DNA from: UBA8752 sp964223495
GTDB lineage: Bacteria > Bacteroidota > Bacteroidia > Flavobacteriales_D > Sanyastnellaceae
Length of the DNA: 57,309 bases
Reading direction: 5' to 3'
Assembly (NCBI GenBank): GCA_964223495.1
Contig: CAXQGL010000019.1
Location: forward strand, 1-57,309
Shown piece after piece: positions 35,960 through 45,018 of this stretch. Below the pieces are notes generated by a model that had not been told where the DNA came from, ran no database searches, and saw only the letters and a list, made by a program, of their open reading frames with translations. How positions within the stretch are numbered: position 1 is the first letter of the stretch; each line of letters starts with the position of its first letter. The translations under genes were made by a program, and so were the position numbers.

Positions 35960-38900
35960 TTATTGACAGGGATCTCCGAACAGGCTGAGCATGATCAGGA
36001 GGTCATTGACCCCCACGACGCCATCCTCGTCCACATCGGCCGGACCACATGCCACATCGCACCCGAACACCCCAAGGGCAACCAGCAGGTCACCCACATC
36101 GCGGATGCCATTGTCGTTGACGTCGCCCAGGCAGAATGTGCCGGGAATCACACAGCCCGTGGAGACGGTAGCCACATTGTGCCGGTCATGGTTCGTGACT
36201 TCCGAGACGTCCAGAAGGCATATTTCTTCTGCGGCATCCGTGAAATGGATCCGCACCAATGGCTGGGGCAAGCTGCTCTTGTGGATCAGGCTGTCCTCCA
36301 GGGCGACTCCGAAGGCAAGTCCGTTCGAACCCAGGTGGAAGTAGTGCTGGTATCCGGTCGTGTCGAACAGGGGCATCATCTCCGTGAATGTGGCCCCTTC
36401 AAGTTGGATGGACCAGGCACTGAGCCAGGTCTGGGGATTGTGGACATACACGTCCACGAAACTGGAGTCCTCGTGCGGGAAGGTCAAGGAGAAGGCGACT
36501 TCTTCATCCGGCACGAGCAGGGGCCCGTTCCAATCGCAATGGTCCTCGACACCGTTGTCTCCCAAGTGGTTGTGTCCAAGGTGCGCGCAGTCAGCAGCGA
36601 GGGCGATGTCCGTGACACTGATTTCGCCGTCTCCGTCCAGATCGACACAGGGGGCAGAGGTGGCCACTCCGTCGATGACGAGGTCAGCATAGAGGAGCGG
36701 GTCGTCCGCGTCCACTTCGCCGTCCTGATCGAGGTCTCCCTTCACGAGGAAGCCCGGGCAATTCCCGGCGCAGTCCGGCTCTTCACTGCCGAAGGGATGT
36801 CCGAGACAGTCCACCGGTACCGGACAATCCTCATACTTGGCAAAGTTGATGGCGGACCCGCTGGAGTTGCGCTCGAAGGAGAAACAGACGGCGACGGCAT
36901 TGTTCGCGTAATTCAGCTCGTAGCTGCCGTTCGCGTCCGGACTGTAGTCCCAGTTCACGCGGATGACGAGGGTGTAGTCACCTGCCGGAAGATCCGTGAT
37001 GTCCACCCACTGGCAATCGAGGAACCGGGAATAGACATCCTGACACCCGGCCGTGATGCCCATGTTGGAGCAGGTGTACTTCTGGGGGCCACCGCCATAA
37101 TTGCAGGAGCCGAGATCGAGCACGCAGAAGCCGTTCTTGAATCCAATCGTGGGCAGGGGAGATCCGGAGCCGTCGAACAGGGCGTATTCAGCGTAGCCCT
37201 CATAGTGGTAGTGGTTGTGGCAGGCATCCCACTCGAATTGGTCGGGCTGCGCGGATGGGGCACCAATGAAATAGTCCTCCGTACCGACGTTGGCGATTTC
37301 CGTATCGAACCGCACGATTTCCCGGGTTCCGTAGCCTTGGATGCACCCCTCGTCGATCATGCACGCATCGCTGTTGCTCTCGGTGGTCATCTCGAGCGTG
37401 CTGTATGCGCGGGGTCCATTGATGATGAGGTCTGGACCGATGTTGGGACATTCCGGATCGCCCGCAAGGAAACAAGTGTCGGGTGTGGTGGCGATGGGCA
37501 GATAGTTGCATGCTTCGATGTTCATGCAACCGGGAATTCCTCCGAGGTATCCCGCTTCGAAAGGCACGCCCGAAGCACCACCGTTGCAATCGCCGTCGCC
37601 TTCAATCCGAATGTAGATGGTCTCACCGGCAATCAGGACCGGGGTCACTTCACTTTCAAGTCCACAGTCGTCATCGGACATGGTGATGAAGGCTTCGGAA
37701 GACGATTCGAACACCGCCATGTCGCAGTAATCATACAAGTGGATGCGGGTGTCGCAACCGGTCAGACCACAGGTGGCGAAACGGTATTGCCCAGTGGTGT
37801 CCACTTGCAGGATGTACCAGGAATCTGCCATTGGGGCAACGAACGATTGGATTCCACTCTCGGGGTCGAGTGCCAACGCAAGGGCATCGTCACAGCTGCT
37901 GCCCGGAGGACAGCCCGCCAAGGTCAACTGGGCGGCATCGAAGTGCTCCCCATCCCTCAGCGTGACACCGTCATAGCGAATCTGGTAAGTCCCACCGATG
38001 GAGAATCCATCGCCCCCCGCGTCGTACATCCAGACCGACAGGCATCCTTCGGGTACGCATACATCCAGTCCCTCGACGCCACCTTCGTGCAGGGTGTCCC
38101 CTGCGGCATCGATGATGGCGAAGGACGTTTCCTGGGGGAAAGCATCCGGTGTGATCTCGATTTCCAATCTGTGCAGGTTCTCCCCGACATTGATCTGGGC
38201 CATGTAGGTGGAGGTACCACCACCTCCGTCTCCGACCATCAGCGTCACATCGTAGTTGCCCGGGGTGTCCCAGGTGACTTCGGGCGAGGACTCCGTGCTG
38301 ATGGCGGGATCCCCCGCCTCGAAGGTCCAAGCGTAGGTGACCACATTGCCAAGACTCACATCGCTGAAGGTGACGACCTCGGGGAGCCCACAGGTGGAGG
38401 TCCATGTAAAGCCGGCCGACAACGGGGGGTAGATGCAGCTGCCATCATCCGCCATGGCACAGGCATCAAAATTCAGTGCGGCCGGGTCGATGCAACCGGG
38501 AGCGTCTCCTTCGCTGCACAATCCAATGAGGTCCAATGCAATGGTGTAATTGCTGGACGCACCGCTCGTCCATGCATTCATCACTTCGATCAGCCAGCAA
38601 CCCGAACCGGCGAGCCCATAAGTCGCCAATGGGCCTATGGAAGCTGTGAAATTCCCGTCGGCAGTGGTATTCCAGGAGGAAGGCCAGCTACCGGCATCCA
38701 CATAGCCGAAGTCGGTGTTGTATCCGCCTACTTCAATCCGGTTGCCATTCGGAGCAGTGATGGCCAATGCCATGTCGCCTGCCCAATTGCTGCCGGGCGC
38801 GACGATGTCGAGACTGATGTCGAATGACTGGAGGTCGCAACCGGCCGTGACTTCGAAGCCGGCAGTCTCACTTCCGGCCAAGGCTCCGGCCCAAGTCACT

Positions 38901-38995
38901 TGCAAGGTGTCCTGGGCGTTCACCACGAGGGAAGAGCAGAAAAGCAAGGCCAGCAGGGCTGGAATCTGGTGAAGGGTCAAGCCACGGAAACGCAT
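35960..38995 (-). CDS. Secreted lysyl oxidase-family protein with dockerin-like tail (LOX 2)
   Basis: The ATG at 38995 opens a signal peptide (1-28, ends VVNAQ). Order: a proprotein-convertase-P-like beta domain (28-160), a cysteine module, a PKD domain (about 193-271), a beta domain and a PPC-like domain (275-485), a second module, then the LOX domain (about 521-710). The latter has C592-H593-N-H595-Y-H597, K620 in GFKNGFC and Y655 in QDVYSRFLDCQW. K620 and Y655 are 35 residues apart, the same spacing as the human LTQ pair. A dockerin-like pair (about 745-800), a cohesin-like domain (about 815-930) and a terminal dockerin-like pair ending LFGDPCQ follow. There is no T9SS sorting domain, unlike LOX 1. 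It starts 19 bases after the DUF3089 gene. Confidence 0.88.
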   Translation of the reverse strand: MRFRGLTLHQIPALLALLFCSSLVVNAQDTLQVTWAGALAGSETAGFEVTAGCDLQSFDISLDIVAPGSNWAGDMALAITAPNGNRIEVGGYNTDFGYVDAGSWPSSWNTTADGNFTASIGPLATYGLAGSGCWLIEVMNAWTSGASSNYTIALDLIGLCSEGDAPGCIDPAALNFDACAMADDGSCIYPPLSAGFTWTSTCGLPEVVTFSDVSLGNVVTYAWTFEAGDPAISTESSPEVTWDTPGNYDVTLMVGDGGGGTSTYMAQINVGENLHRLEIEITPDAFPQETSFAIIDAAGDTLHEGGVEGLDVCVPEGCLSVWMYDAGGDGFSIGGTYQIRYDGVTLRDGEHFDAAQLTLAGCPPGSSCDDALALALDPESGIQSFVAPMADSWYILQVDTTGQYRFATCGLTGCDTRIHLYDYCDMAVFESSSEAFITMSDDDCGLESEVTPVLIAGETIYIRIEGDGDCNGGASGVPFEAGYLGGIPGCMNIEACNYLPIATTPDTCFLAGDPECPNIGPDLIINGPRAYSTLEMTTESNSDACMIDEGCIQGYGTREIVRFDTEIANVGTEDYFIGAPSAQPDQFEWDACHNHYHYEGYAEYALFDGSGSPLPTIGFKNGFCVLDLGSCNYGGGPQKYTCSNMGITAGCQDVYSRFLDCQWVDITDLPAGDYTLVIRVNWDYSPDANGSYELNYANNAVAVCFSFERNSSGSAINFAKYEDCPVPVDCLGHPFGSEEPDCAGNCPGFLVKGDLDQDGEVDADDPLLYADLVIDGVATSAPCVDLDGDGEISVTDIALAADCAHLGHNHLGDNGVEDHCDWNGPLLVPDEEVAFSLTFPHEDSSFVDVYVHNPQTWLSAWSIQLEGATFTEMMPLFDTTGYQHYFHLGSNGLAFGVALEDSLIHKSSLPQPLVRIHFTDAAEEICLLDVSEVTNHDRHNVATVSTGCVIPGTFCLGDVNDNGIRDVGDLLVALGVFGCDVACGPADVDEDGVVGVNDLLIMLSLFGDPCQ

Positions 38996-39014
38996 AATCA
39001 GTAATTTAATACAA

Positions 39015-40034
39015 TCAAGGCAATTCGCCTGCCCTGTTGGCCGCAAAGCGGAACAATTCGACCTGTCTGACCAGGTTCAGGCGGATGTTGTCCCAGAAGA
39101 GATTGTAGTCGGCCACGTGCCAGTTCTTCATGGCAAACATCCCGGCTCCGAGCACACGGAGCGGTTTGATCCACAACATGCCATCGTGAAGCGCTCCTGA
39201 GAGCGCCCCTTTGTGCCTCAGTTTGAACCCCCTCGTGATGATGCCTTCGTGGGCATCCCAGTGGTTCCATTGTCCTTCCTCCGGAGTCCACAGGATGGGG
39301 TGCACCATTCGGATTCCATCCATGTGCGTCTCGTGGAATTCCGGGACGAAAGACTCTGCAAACGTCATCCATGCATGGATGGCACCGACATGGGCTTCCC
39401 GGTCAGCGAAGGGGATGTGCTTCAGGCTGTCTCCCGGTATTGGATATCCCGGGAGGTAAGCGCACACGAGGCGGGGCTGAAGTGCGGTGCCGTCGAAGAA
39501 CTCCTGGAGCAGGCGCCACCCATGGTGGGAGCCCTGGCTGTGTCCGGCGATGATGATGCCCGTGCCTGGATCGAGCTGGTGGATGAAATGCATGAACGCC
39601 TTCCGGACATCCGAATAGGCGAGTTCCAATGCGGCCCGACTGTCCGCACCCCTCAGGAAGAAAGTCCGCAGATGGGCTTGGCGATACCTGGGGGCGGTCA
39701 CGCGACCGACCGCACGGAACAGGCTCGCCTGGTGACGCAATGGCCACTCATCCGTGATGGCAGAGATTTCGGGGTCATTCCATGCCGCATTCCATCCGAC
39801 CCCGAGGCCCCTGAATGTCGTAGGATGGATGAAAAACGTATGCACCGGTTGCGGGTGCTGGCCAGGTGACACCGGCACGGCAGGCACCTTGGCAGGCCAG
39901 TCCCGGATCGGGTCATGCAGCGGATGCTTGGCCCAGGCCTCAGGCAGGGCGTACTCCGGGACCGGAGGAGGGGTGAAGGAGGCGAAGGGGCCCGGATGCT
40001 CCGTCTTGTCCCTATGGTCACTTCCAAAAATCAT
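39015..40034 (-). CDS. DUF3089 family alpha/beta hydrolase
   Basis: A cytoplasmic or surface-associated serine hydrolase-like protein of 339 residues. The nucleophile elbow is clear (IIAGHSQGSHHG), and HTFFIHPTTF near the N-terminus and CAYLPGYPI after the elbow are the usual DUF3089 landmarks. The start at 40034 overlaps the rluA stop (ATGA); the frame is open further upstream, but only inside rluA. No signal peptide is seen with this start. The substrate is unknown. It lies between rluA and the LOX 2 gene and may be co-transcribed with both. Confidence 0.85.
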   Translation of the reverse strand: MIFGSDHRDKTEHPGPFASFTPPPVPEYALPEAWAKHPLHDPIRDWPAKVPAVPVSPGQHPQPVHTFFIHPTTFRGLGVGWNAAWNDPEISAITDEWPLRHQASLFRAVGRVTAPRYRQAHLRTFFLRGADSRAALELAYSDVRKAFMHFIHQLDPGTGIIIAGHSQGSHHGWRLLQEFFDGTALQPRLVCAYLPGYPIPGDSLKHIPFADREAHVGAIHAWMTFAESFVPEFHETHMDGIRMVHPILWTPEEGQWNHWDAHEGIITRGFKLRHKGALSGALHDGMLWIKPLRVLGAGMFAMKNWHVADYNLFWDNIRLNLVRQVELFRFAANRAGELP

Positions 40035-40813
40035 GGCCTTTTCGTGATGGCTGTTGTCCTGTTGCCTTTGTCCGTTTGGAACCCGTCCAAATCCCATCCG
40101 GTTGCGCGGGGAAGGCGGTTCCAAAGTTCAGGCACGGAGGCCACCAGTTCAACACGGCCTCCTTCCGGGTGGTCAAAGGAGAATTCCAGAGCATGGAGCA
40201 ACAGTCCCGGAGTACCGACATGGGATGCAAATGCCCTGTTCTGGGGTTTGTCACCGTGCTGTGAATCTCCAATGATGGGGTGTCTGAAGTGCCGCATGTG
40301 GAGCCGGATCTGGTGGTATCGACCTGTATGGGGAGTACACTTCATCAAGGTGAACCGCGCGCTCGGGTAGCGCGAGACGGCATAGGGAAGCTCGCAGGAC
40401 TGCAGTGGTTGGAACGAGGTGCGCGCCAAACGCGGGGGACCGGTCATCCCCTTGGGCAGCGGCTTGCCGATGCAACCCGGGTGGTGCACATGACCGCGAA
40501 CGATGCACAGGTATTCCTTGCTCGTCTGTCTTTGTTCGAATTGGCGCTTGCAGCAGTTGATGGCTTCGGAATCCTTGCCGAAAACGATGACGCCGCTGGT
40601 CGGCTTGTCCAAGCGGTGGACCGGGTCAAGTCGTCCTTCATGGTGCCCCTTGAGCAGGTCTCTGAGGTTCTCGGTCTCATGGGCATCGATGGGGGTCCGA
40701 TGCACCAGCAGCCCCGGGGGTTTGTTCACCGCCAGGTAGCGTTCATCCTCGAAAAGCAACCGAATCTCTCCTGTGCGCGATAATCCAATGGGAACTGCCG
40801 GCATCAATTGCAT
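40031..40813 (-). CDS. RluA-family pseudouridine synthase
   Basis: Converts specific uridines in rRNA or tRNA to pseudouridine. The catalytic aspartate is in HRLDKPTSGVIVFGKD, with LAVNKPPGLLVHR before it and the HTGRYHQIRLHMRH motif after it, all standard for the RluA/RluC/RluD group. At 260 residues there is no S4 domain, so it is of the short type (RluA or TruC-like). The target base cannot be assigned. The ATG at 40813 may be replaced by the one three codons later. Its last bases overlap the DUF3089 start. Confidence 0.9.
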   Translation of the reverse strand: MQLMPAVPIGLSRTGEIRLLFEDERYLAVNKPPGLLVHRTPIDAHETENLRDLLKGHHEGRLDPVHRLDKPTSGVIVFGKDSEAINCCKRQFEQRQTSKEYLCIVRGHVHHPGCIGKPLPKGMTGPPRLARTSFQPLQSCELPYAVSRYPSARFTLMKCTPHTGRYHQIRLHMRHFRHPIIGDSQHGDKPQNRAFASHVGTPGLLLHALEFSFDHPEGGRVELVASVPELWNRLPRATGWDLDGFQTDKGNRTTAITKRP

Positions 40814-40880
40814 TAATTTGCGCGACCCTCCGGGGGAGTGCCGTCATTGAATTTCGGCGCAAAGTACCGGACCAATAGCC

Positions 40881-43800
40881 ATGGGAGCACATCGCAGTAT
40901 CCTCTTACTCACACTTCTACTCGGGTTGAGCATCGGGAAGAAGTCCACAGCCCAATTGAATTTCGATCTCGAGGTCGACGTCGTCCTCGATACCGTGCTG
41001 TACGACGGTTTGGGTGAAATCCCCGCCGGTCAGCGTCGGTATCGTCTTTACGCGGTCCTGCCCGACGAAGATTTCCTCGTGTTGGGCCTCGCCGCGGACG
41101 CAGCCAGCGTCCCCGAGATTCCGGGGTTTGGATTCAATGCGGATTGCGGATGCTACAATTACACTTCGGACCTTGTGCCCAACGGCTACAACAGCGGTGC
41201 AAGCGTGGTGGGCGCCTTCATCGGCATTGATGAGGAGCTGGCATATGACACATGGTGGACCACCCACATTTCACAGGCGACACCCGGGGTCACCGTTTTC
41301 GAGCCGCCAGGAACGTTTCCTGCAGGCTTCAACAGCTGCGGTCAGGAAGTGACACAGGGTGCACTGCTGGTGACTGCTGCGGACCCGGTGCACAATACGG
41401 TCACGGACGGCAGGGTACTCATCGGGCAGATCACGACCTGTTCCAATTTCGAATTCACCGCATGCGTGGCGATGCAACCTGGTCTCGGTGAAGACGTCGT
41501 GACCTATTGCACGGATGGATACGTTCCAGTGGAGGATTTCTGCACACCCATGGAGAATCCCACCCACATGGTGATGGAGGAGATTGATTGTTTCGGTGAG
41601 ACCGCCACGGTCCAGGTGTTGCCCAACGATCCGGCATCACCTTTCAATGCTACGGTGGAATACAGCCTGCTTCAATTCACCGGCACGGACACCATCCTCG
41701 TTCAACAACAGGTCGGTGATCCGGTCTTCACCGGGATTTCAGACGGCAACTACTTCATCGCGTTGGTGGACACGGCCCAGACTGTGGCTTTTTCCTCCAA
41801 TACCTGTCGCGACACCACAGGGGTTTTTGCCTTCCTCTCCCCGGATGAGATCCAGTTGGAAGCCACCCTGACCCAGGACAACCTCTGCGGGGACGAGGAT
41901 GTGGCGACCATCTGCTTTACGGCTGAAGGGGGCACAGGGGGATTGGTCACACAGGCTTCCAATGCACTGGGCCTGAACCTCGACCCCAATGCCAGCGATT
42001 GTTTTGGCCCATTGTCCTGCTTTGCGGGTGACGGCGATTACACGGTCACGGTGACGGACCAGGTGGGCTGTTCCACCGATACGACCCTGACCATTTCCTG
42101 TCCAGAGCCGTTCTTCTTCGATGTGTCGTCCACTGAAGTGAGCTGCACGGGTTACAGCGATGCCTCTCTCAGTGCCTCAGCAGCAGGAGGGACGGGCAAC
42201 GTGACATTCGAGGTTCCGGAAATCAATGTGACCATCGAGTTCGACGGGAGCATCGACTTCGAGCAGGACAGTCTGCCGAGCGGCACGTACAATTTCACCA
42301 TCATGGATGAGAATGGGTGCACCTACACCGAGGCGCTCGTCATCGAGGAGCCCGACGGCCTGCAGGTGGAATACGCCGTAACCGATGTGGACTGTGCCGG
42401 CGATTGCAATGGTCTGATTCTGGCGGACATTGAGGGTGGAGAGTTGCCCTACATCATCACGGTGACGGGGGTGGATGGAGAAGACGCGAATCCCGGCCAA
42501 CTCTGCCCGGGCACTTACGTGCACATCACCGAGGATGGCAACGAATGCCTGGTCACCGACACCATCAGCATCATCGGTCCGGATACCATTCTCTTCACTT
42601 TCAATGTCTCAAATGTGCCCTGCAGTGGTGCGAGCGGCGGACAGATTTGCGTGGACAACCTCGAAGGGGGAACCGGTGTGCTGACAGCACAATTGGTTCC
42701 ACTGCCCACCGGCAGTCAGGAAGGCAACTGTTTCAATGTCCCCGCAGGCGGATACGATCTCCTCGTTCAGGATGAGCTCGGTTGTACCAGTGAGTTCGTT
42801 GAAGTGGTGGTGGAAGAGCCGGCTCCAATCCAGATCATCCCCTCGATCACCCCGATCTCATGCACCGGATCCGGAGATGGTGTCCTCGTGGTCAATGCCC
42901 TTGGAGGCAGCGGGACGTTGGAGCTCCTTGCCCCATTCGTCATCCAGAGCCTGCCGGACACCCTGTTCAACCTCGGGCCCGATTCGCTGATGCTCGTGGT
43001 CGGGGATACGCTGGGATGCATCGACAGTCTGGAGATCGGCATACCTGAACCTGATCTCGTCGACCTCGACATCCTGACTACGGTATTTCCTGAATGTGGG
43101 GGTGACTGCACCGGAGGAATCGAGGTGGCCATCGAAGGAGGAACAGGCGTATTGACCTTGTATGAAGGCAATGTGTCGGACTCCACCAACGTGGTTCCAA
43201 GTGGTCTTGTCAACCTCTGTGCCGGCGTATATCCGCTCTATCTGAGTGACGAGAATGGATGCTTGGACTCCGCCACGGTGGAGATCGGCGAACCCGACCC
43301 GTTGATCTTCGACATCACCGTCCAGAATGTGACCTGCACCGGAATGGATGATGGTGTGGCCATCATCGGAACGGTGGGTGGTTCTGGTGAGACGGCTTGG
43401 GAATTCGTGGGCGCCGCCGTGGATGTGCTCAACCTCTTCGAGGGAGAGTATTTCGTATCCGCTGCAGACACTGCCGGGTGTACGACGGATTCCAGTTTCG
43501 TGGTTGAGGCGGACATCATCACCGACATGATCGTGGAGATTTTCACCACGCCGGTGACCTGCTGGCAGACCTCGGACGGAACCGCCACTGCTGCCGTCAC
43601 CGGAGGACAATTGCCCATCCAATATGAGTGGAGCGATCTGCAAGGACAAACCACGGCCACGGCCATCGGCCTGCCCGAGGATGTCTACAGTGTGACGGTC
43701 ACGGACGACATCGGTTGCACCTTGGGTTTCCTGGCTACCGTTGATCCCACGGAGGAATGCCTGTTCATCGCCGATGCCCTGACCCCGAATGGGGACGGCA

Positions 43801-44021
43801 TCAATGACCGCTGGGTGGTCGGTGGTCTGGAATTCTACCCGCAGAGTGAGGTCGAGGTCTTCAATCGCTGGGGCCAATTGCTCTTCCGTTCCAAGCCCGG
43901 CACCACTTGGTGGGATGGCACTTTCAATGGCGCATTGCTGCCACCGAGTGACTATTACTATGTGATCTCCGTGGAGCCCGGCGCTGACCCCATCACCGGA
44001 ACGGTAACCCTCAAGTACTGA
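40881..44021 (+). CDS. T9SS type B cargo: SprB-like repeat adhesin
   Basis: A 1046-residue secreted protein. The signal peptide covers about 1-24. Residues about 25-210 are a divergent copy of the RYRLY...YDTWWTT domain shared with the genes at 100, 1405 and 45019, including DGRVLIGQITT. From about 215 to 960 there are roughly nine SprB-type repeats of 75-85 residues (pattern ...VxCxGxxDGxxxxxxxGGxxPxxY..., closing with EPxxI). The C-terminal 85 residues are the CHU_C or gliding-motility-associated type B sorting domain (DALTPNGDGINDRWVV, VEVFNRWGQLLF, WDGTFNG, GTVTLKY). The next gene encodes a SprF-type partner 5 bases downstream, the usual arrangement for type B cargo. Likely a motile or static surface adhesin. 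Confidence 0.92.
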   Translation: MGAHRSILLLTLLLGLSIGKKSTAQLNFDLEVDVVLDTVLYDGLGEIPAGQRRYRLYAVLPDEDFLVLGLAADAASVPEIPGFGFNADCGCYNYTSDLVPNGYNSGASVVGAFIGIDEELAYDTWWTTHISQATPGVTVFEPPGTFPAGFNSCGQEVTQGALLVTAADPVHNTVTDGRVLIGQITTCSNFEFTACVAMQPGLGEDVVTYCTDGYVPVEDFCTPMENPTHMVMEEIDCFGETATVQVLPNDPASPFNATVEYSLLQFTGTDTILVQQQVGDPVFTGISDGNYFIALVDTAQTVAFSSNTCRDTTGVFAFLSPDEIQLEATLTQDNLCGDEDVATICFTAEGGTGGLVTQASNALGLNLDPNASDCFGPLSCFAGDGDYTVTVTDQVGCSTDTTLTISCPEPFFFDVSSTEVSCTGYSDASLSASAAGGTGNVTFEVPEINVTIEFDGSIDFEQDSLPSGTYNFTIMDENGCTYTEALVIEEPDGLQVEYAVTDVDCAGDCNGLILADIEGGELPYIITVTGVDGEDANPGQLCPGTYVHITEDGNECLVTDTISIIGPDTILFTFNVSNVPCSGASGGQICVDNLEGGTGVLTAQLVPLPTGSQEGNCFNVPAGGYDLLVQDELGCTSEFVEVVVEEPAPIQIIPSITPISCTGSGDGVLVVNALGGSGTLELLAPFVIQSLPDTLFNLGPDSLMLVVGDTLGCIDSLEIGIPEPDLVDLDILTTVFPECGGDCTGGIEVAIEGGTGVLTLYEGNVSDSTNVVPSGLVNLCAGVYPLYLSDENGCLDSATVEIGEPDPLIFDITVQNVTCTGMDDGVAIIGTVGGSGETAWEFVGAAVDVLNLFEGEYFVSAADTAGCTTDSSFVVEADIITDMIVEIFTTPVTCWQTSDGTATAAVTGGQLPIQYEWSDLQGQTTATAIGLPEDVYSVTVTDDIGCTLGFLATVDPTEECLFIADALTPNGDGINDRWVVGGLEFYPQSEVEVFNRWGQLLFRSKPGTTWWDGTFNGALLPPSDYYYVISVEPGADPITGTVTLKY

Positions 44022-44026
44022 TCATC

Positions 44027-45010
44027 ATGAGCCACAACACTTCATATTCCGTGCTGCGTGCAGGCCTGATGACCCTCTGTCTGATCTGGGTCGGTCTCGA
44101 CGGCTTTCAGGCACAACAGTTGTCACGGCAAAGTCAGTTCGTACAGAATCCATTCCTCGTCAATCCTGCTTTTGCCGGAACGGAGCTGGGCACTTTCGCA
44201 TCCATCAGCCACCGCGAGCAATGGGTGGGTTTTCATGGTGCACCCTCCACGAGCAACGTCACCGTGACGTCGAGTCTGCCCAACCGATTCGGCGTTGGGT
44301 TCACCGTAGAGCGCGACGATCAGGGCGGCGCTTACAGCCGCACCGGTCTGGAACTTTCGGGGACGTATACGATTGACCTCAACAACCAGGATGCGGTCGC
44401 CTTCGGCATCGGCCTGATGGGAAGGAACACGAGTTTCGACGGTACCGATCTCCAGCTCTGGAATCCGGACGATCCCGCAATCACCGGCACGCGGGAGAGC
44501 AGTTTCGCCTTTGATTCCCGCTTCGGTCTCATGGTGTTCGGAGAATATTACCAGTTCGGTCTGGCGGTATCGAATCTGCTGCAGACGCCGCTTGGATTGG
44601 AATCCGAACCTACTGCAAGGCGGAACCGCGGAGTGCGTCACTACGCGCTGACGGGCAGGTATGATTACACGCTGGACAACAACTGGGTGGTCCAGCCGGC
44701 CATCATGATGCGCTTCACGGAGATCACGCCGATTCAATTGGACCTGCATGCCCGTGCACTCTTCCAGAACAGGTTCTGGGGTGGACTTGGATTCCGTCAA
44801 GGGGATGCCCTCGTCCTGATGGCAGGCGCCGCGTTCCAGGACATACAGGTGGGGTATTCATATGATGCCGGCACCGGTGCCGTTGGGAATCTTTCACCGA
44901 ACACGCACGAAATCACGGTATCTTACGTCTTGCCGAGAAGGGGAGCCGGCTTCTCCAGCCGCGGAATGGGCGGCAGGTTGCTCGATCGGAATTTGATCAT
45001 CCGCAATTGA
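44027..45010 (+). CDS. PorP/SprF family outer-membrane protein
   Basis: A 327-residue outer-membrane beta-barrel protein of the PorP/SprF family, which attaches or helps export T9SS type B cargo. Signal peptide about 1-30; the mature protein starts with QQLSRQSQFVQNPFLVNPAFAGTE, the family signature, followed by SHREQWVGFHGAP. Alternating polar and aromatic strands fill the rest, with a last strand ITVSYVLPR. It is 5 bases downstream of its probable cargo gene. The cognate relation is inferred from the arrangement known for sprB-sprF in Flavobacterium. Confidence 0.92.
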   Translation: MSHNTSYSVLRAGLMTLCLIWVGLDGFQAQQLSRQSQFVQNPFLVNPAFAGTELGTFASISHREQWVGFHGAPSTSNVTVTSSLPNRFGVGFTVERDDQGGAYSRTGLELSGTYTIDLNNQDAVAFGIGLMGRNTSFDGTDLQLWNPDDPAITGTRESSFAFDSRFGLMVFGEYYQFGLAVSNLLQTPLGLESEPTARRNRGVRHYALTGRYDYTLDNNWVVQPAIMMRFTEITPIQLDLHARALFQNRFWGGLGFRQGDALVLMAGAAFQDIQVGYSYDAGTGAVGNLSPNTHEITVSYVLPRRGAGFSSRGMGGRLLDRNLIIRN

Positions 45011-45018
45011 TCCAGAAC

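Noticed and set aside
35963..38827. 954-codon open frame on the plus strand
   Set aside because: It is antisense to the lysyl oxidase-like gene (LOX 2), whose domains, signal peptide and motifs are clear. The length comes from high GC and codon bias.
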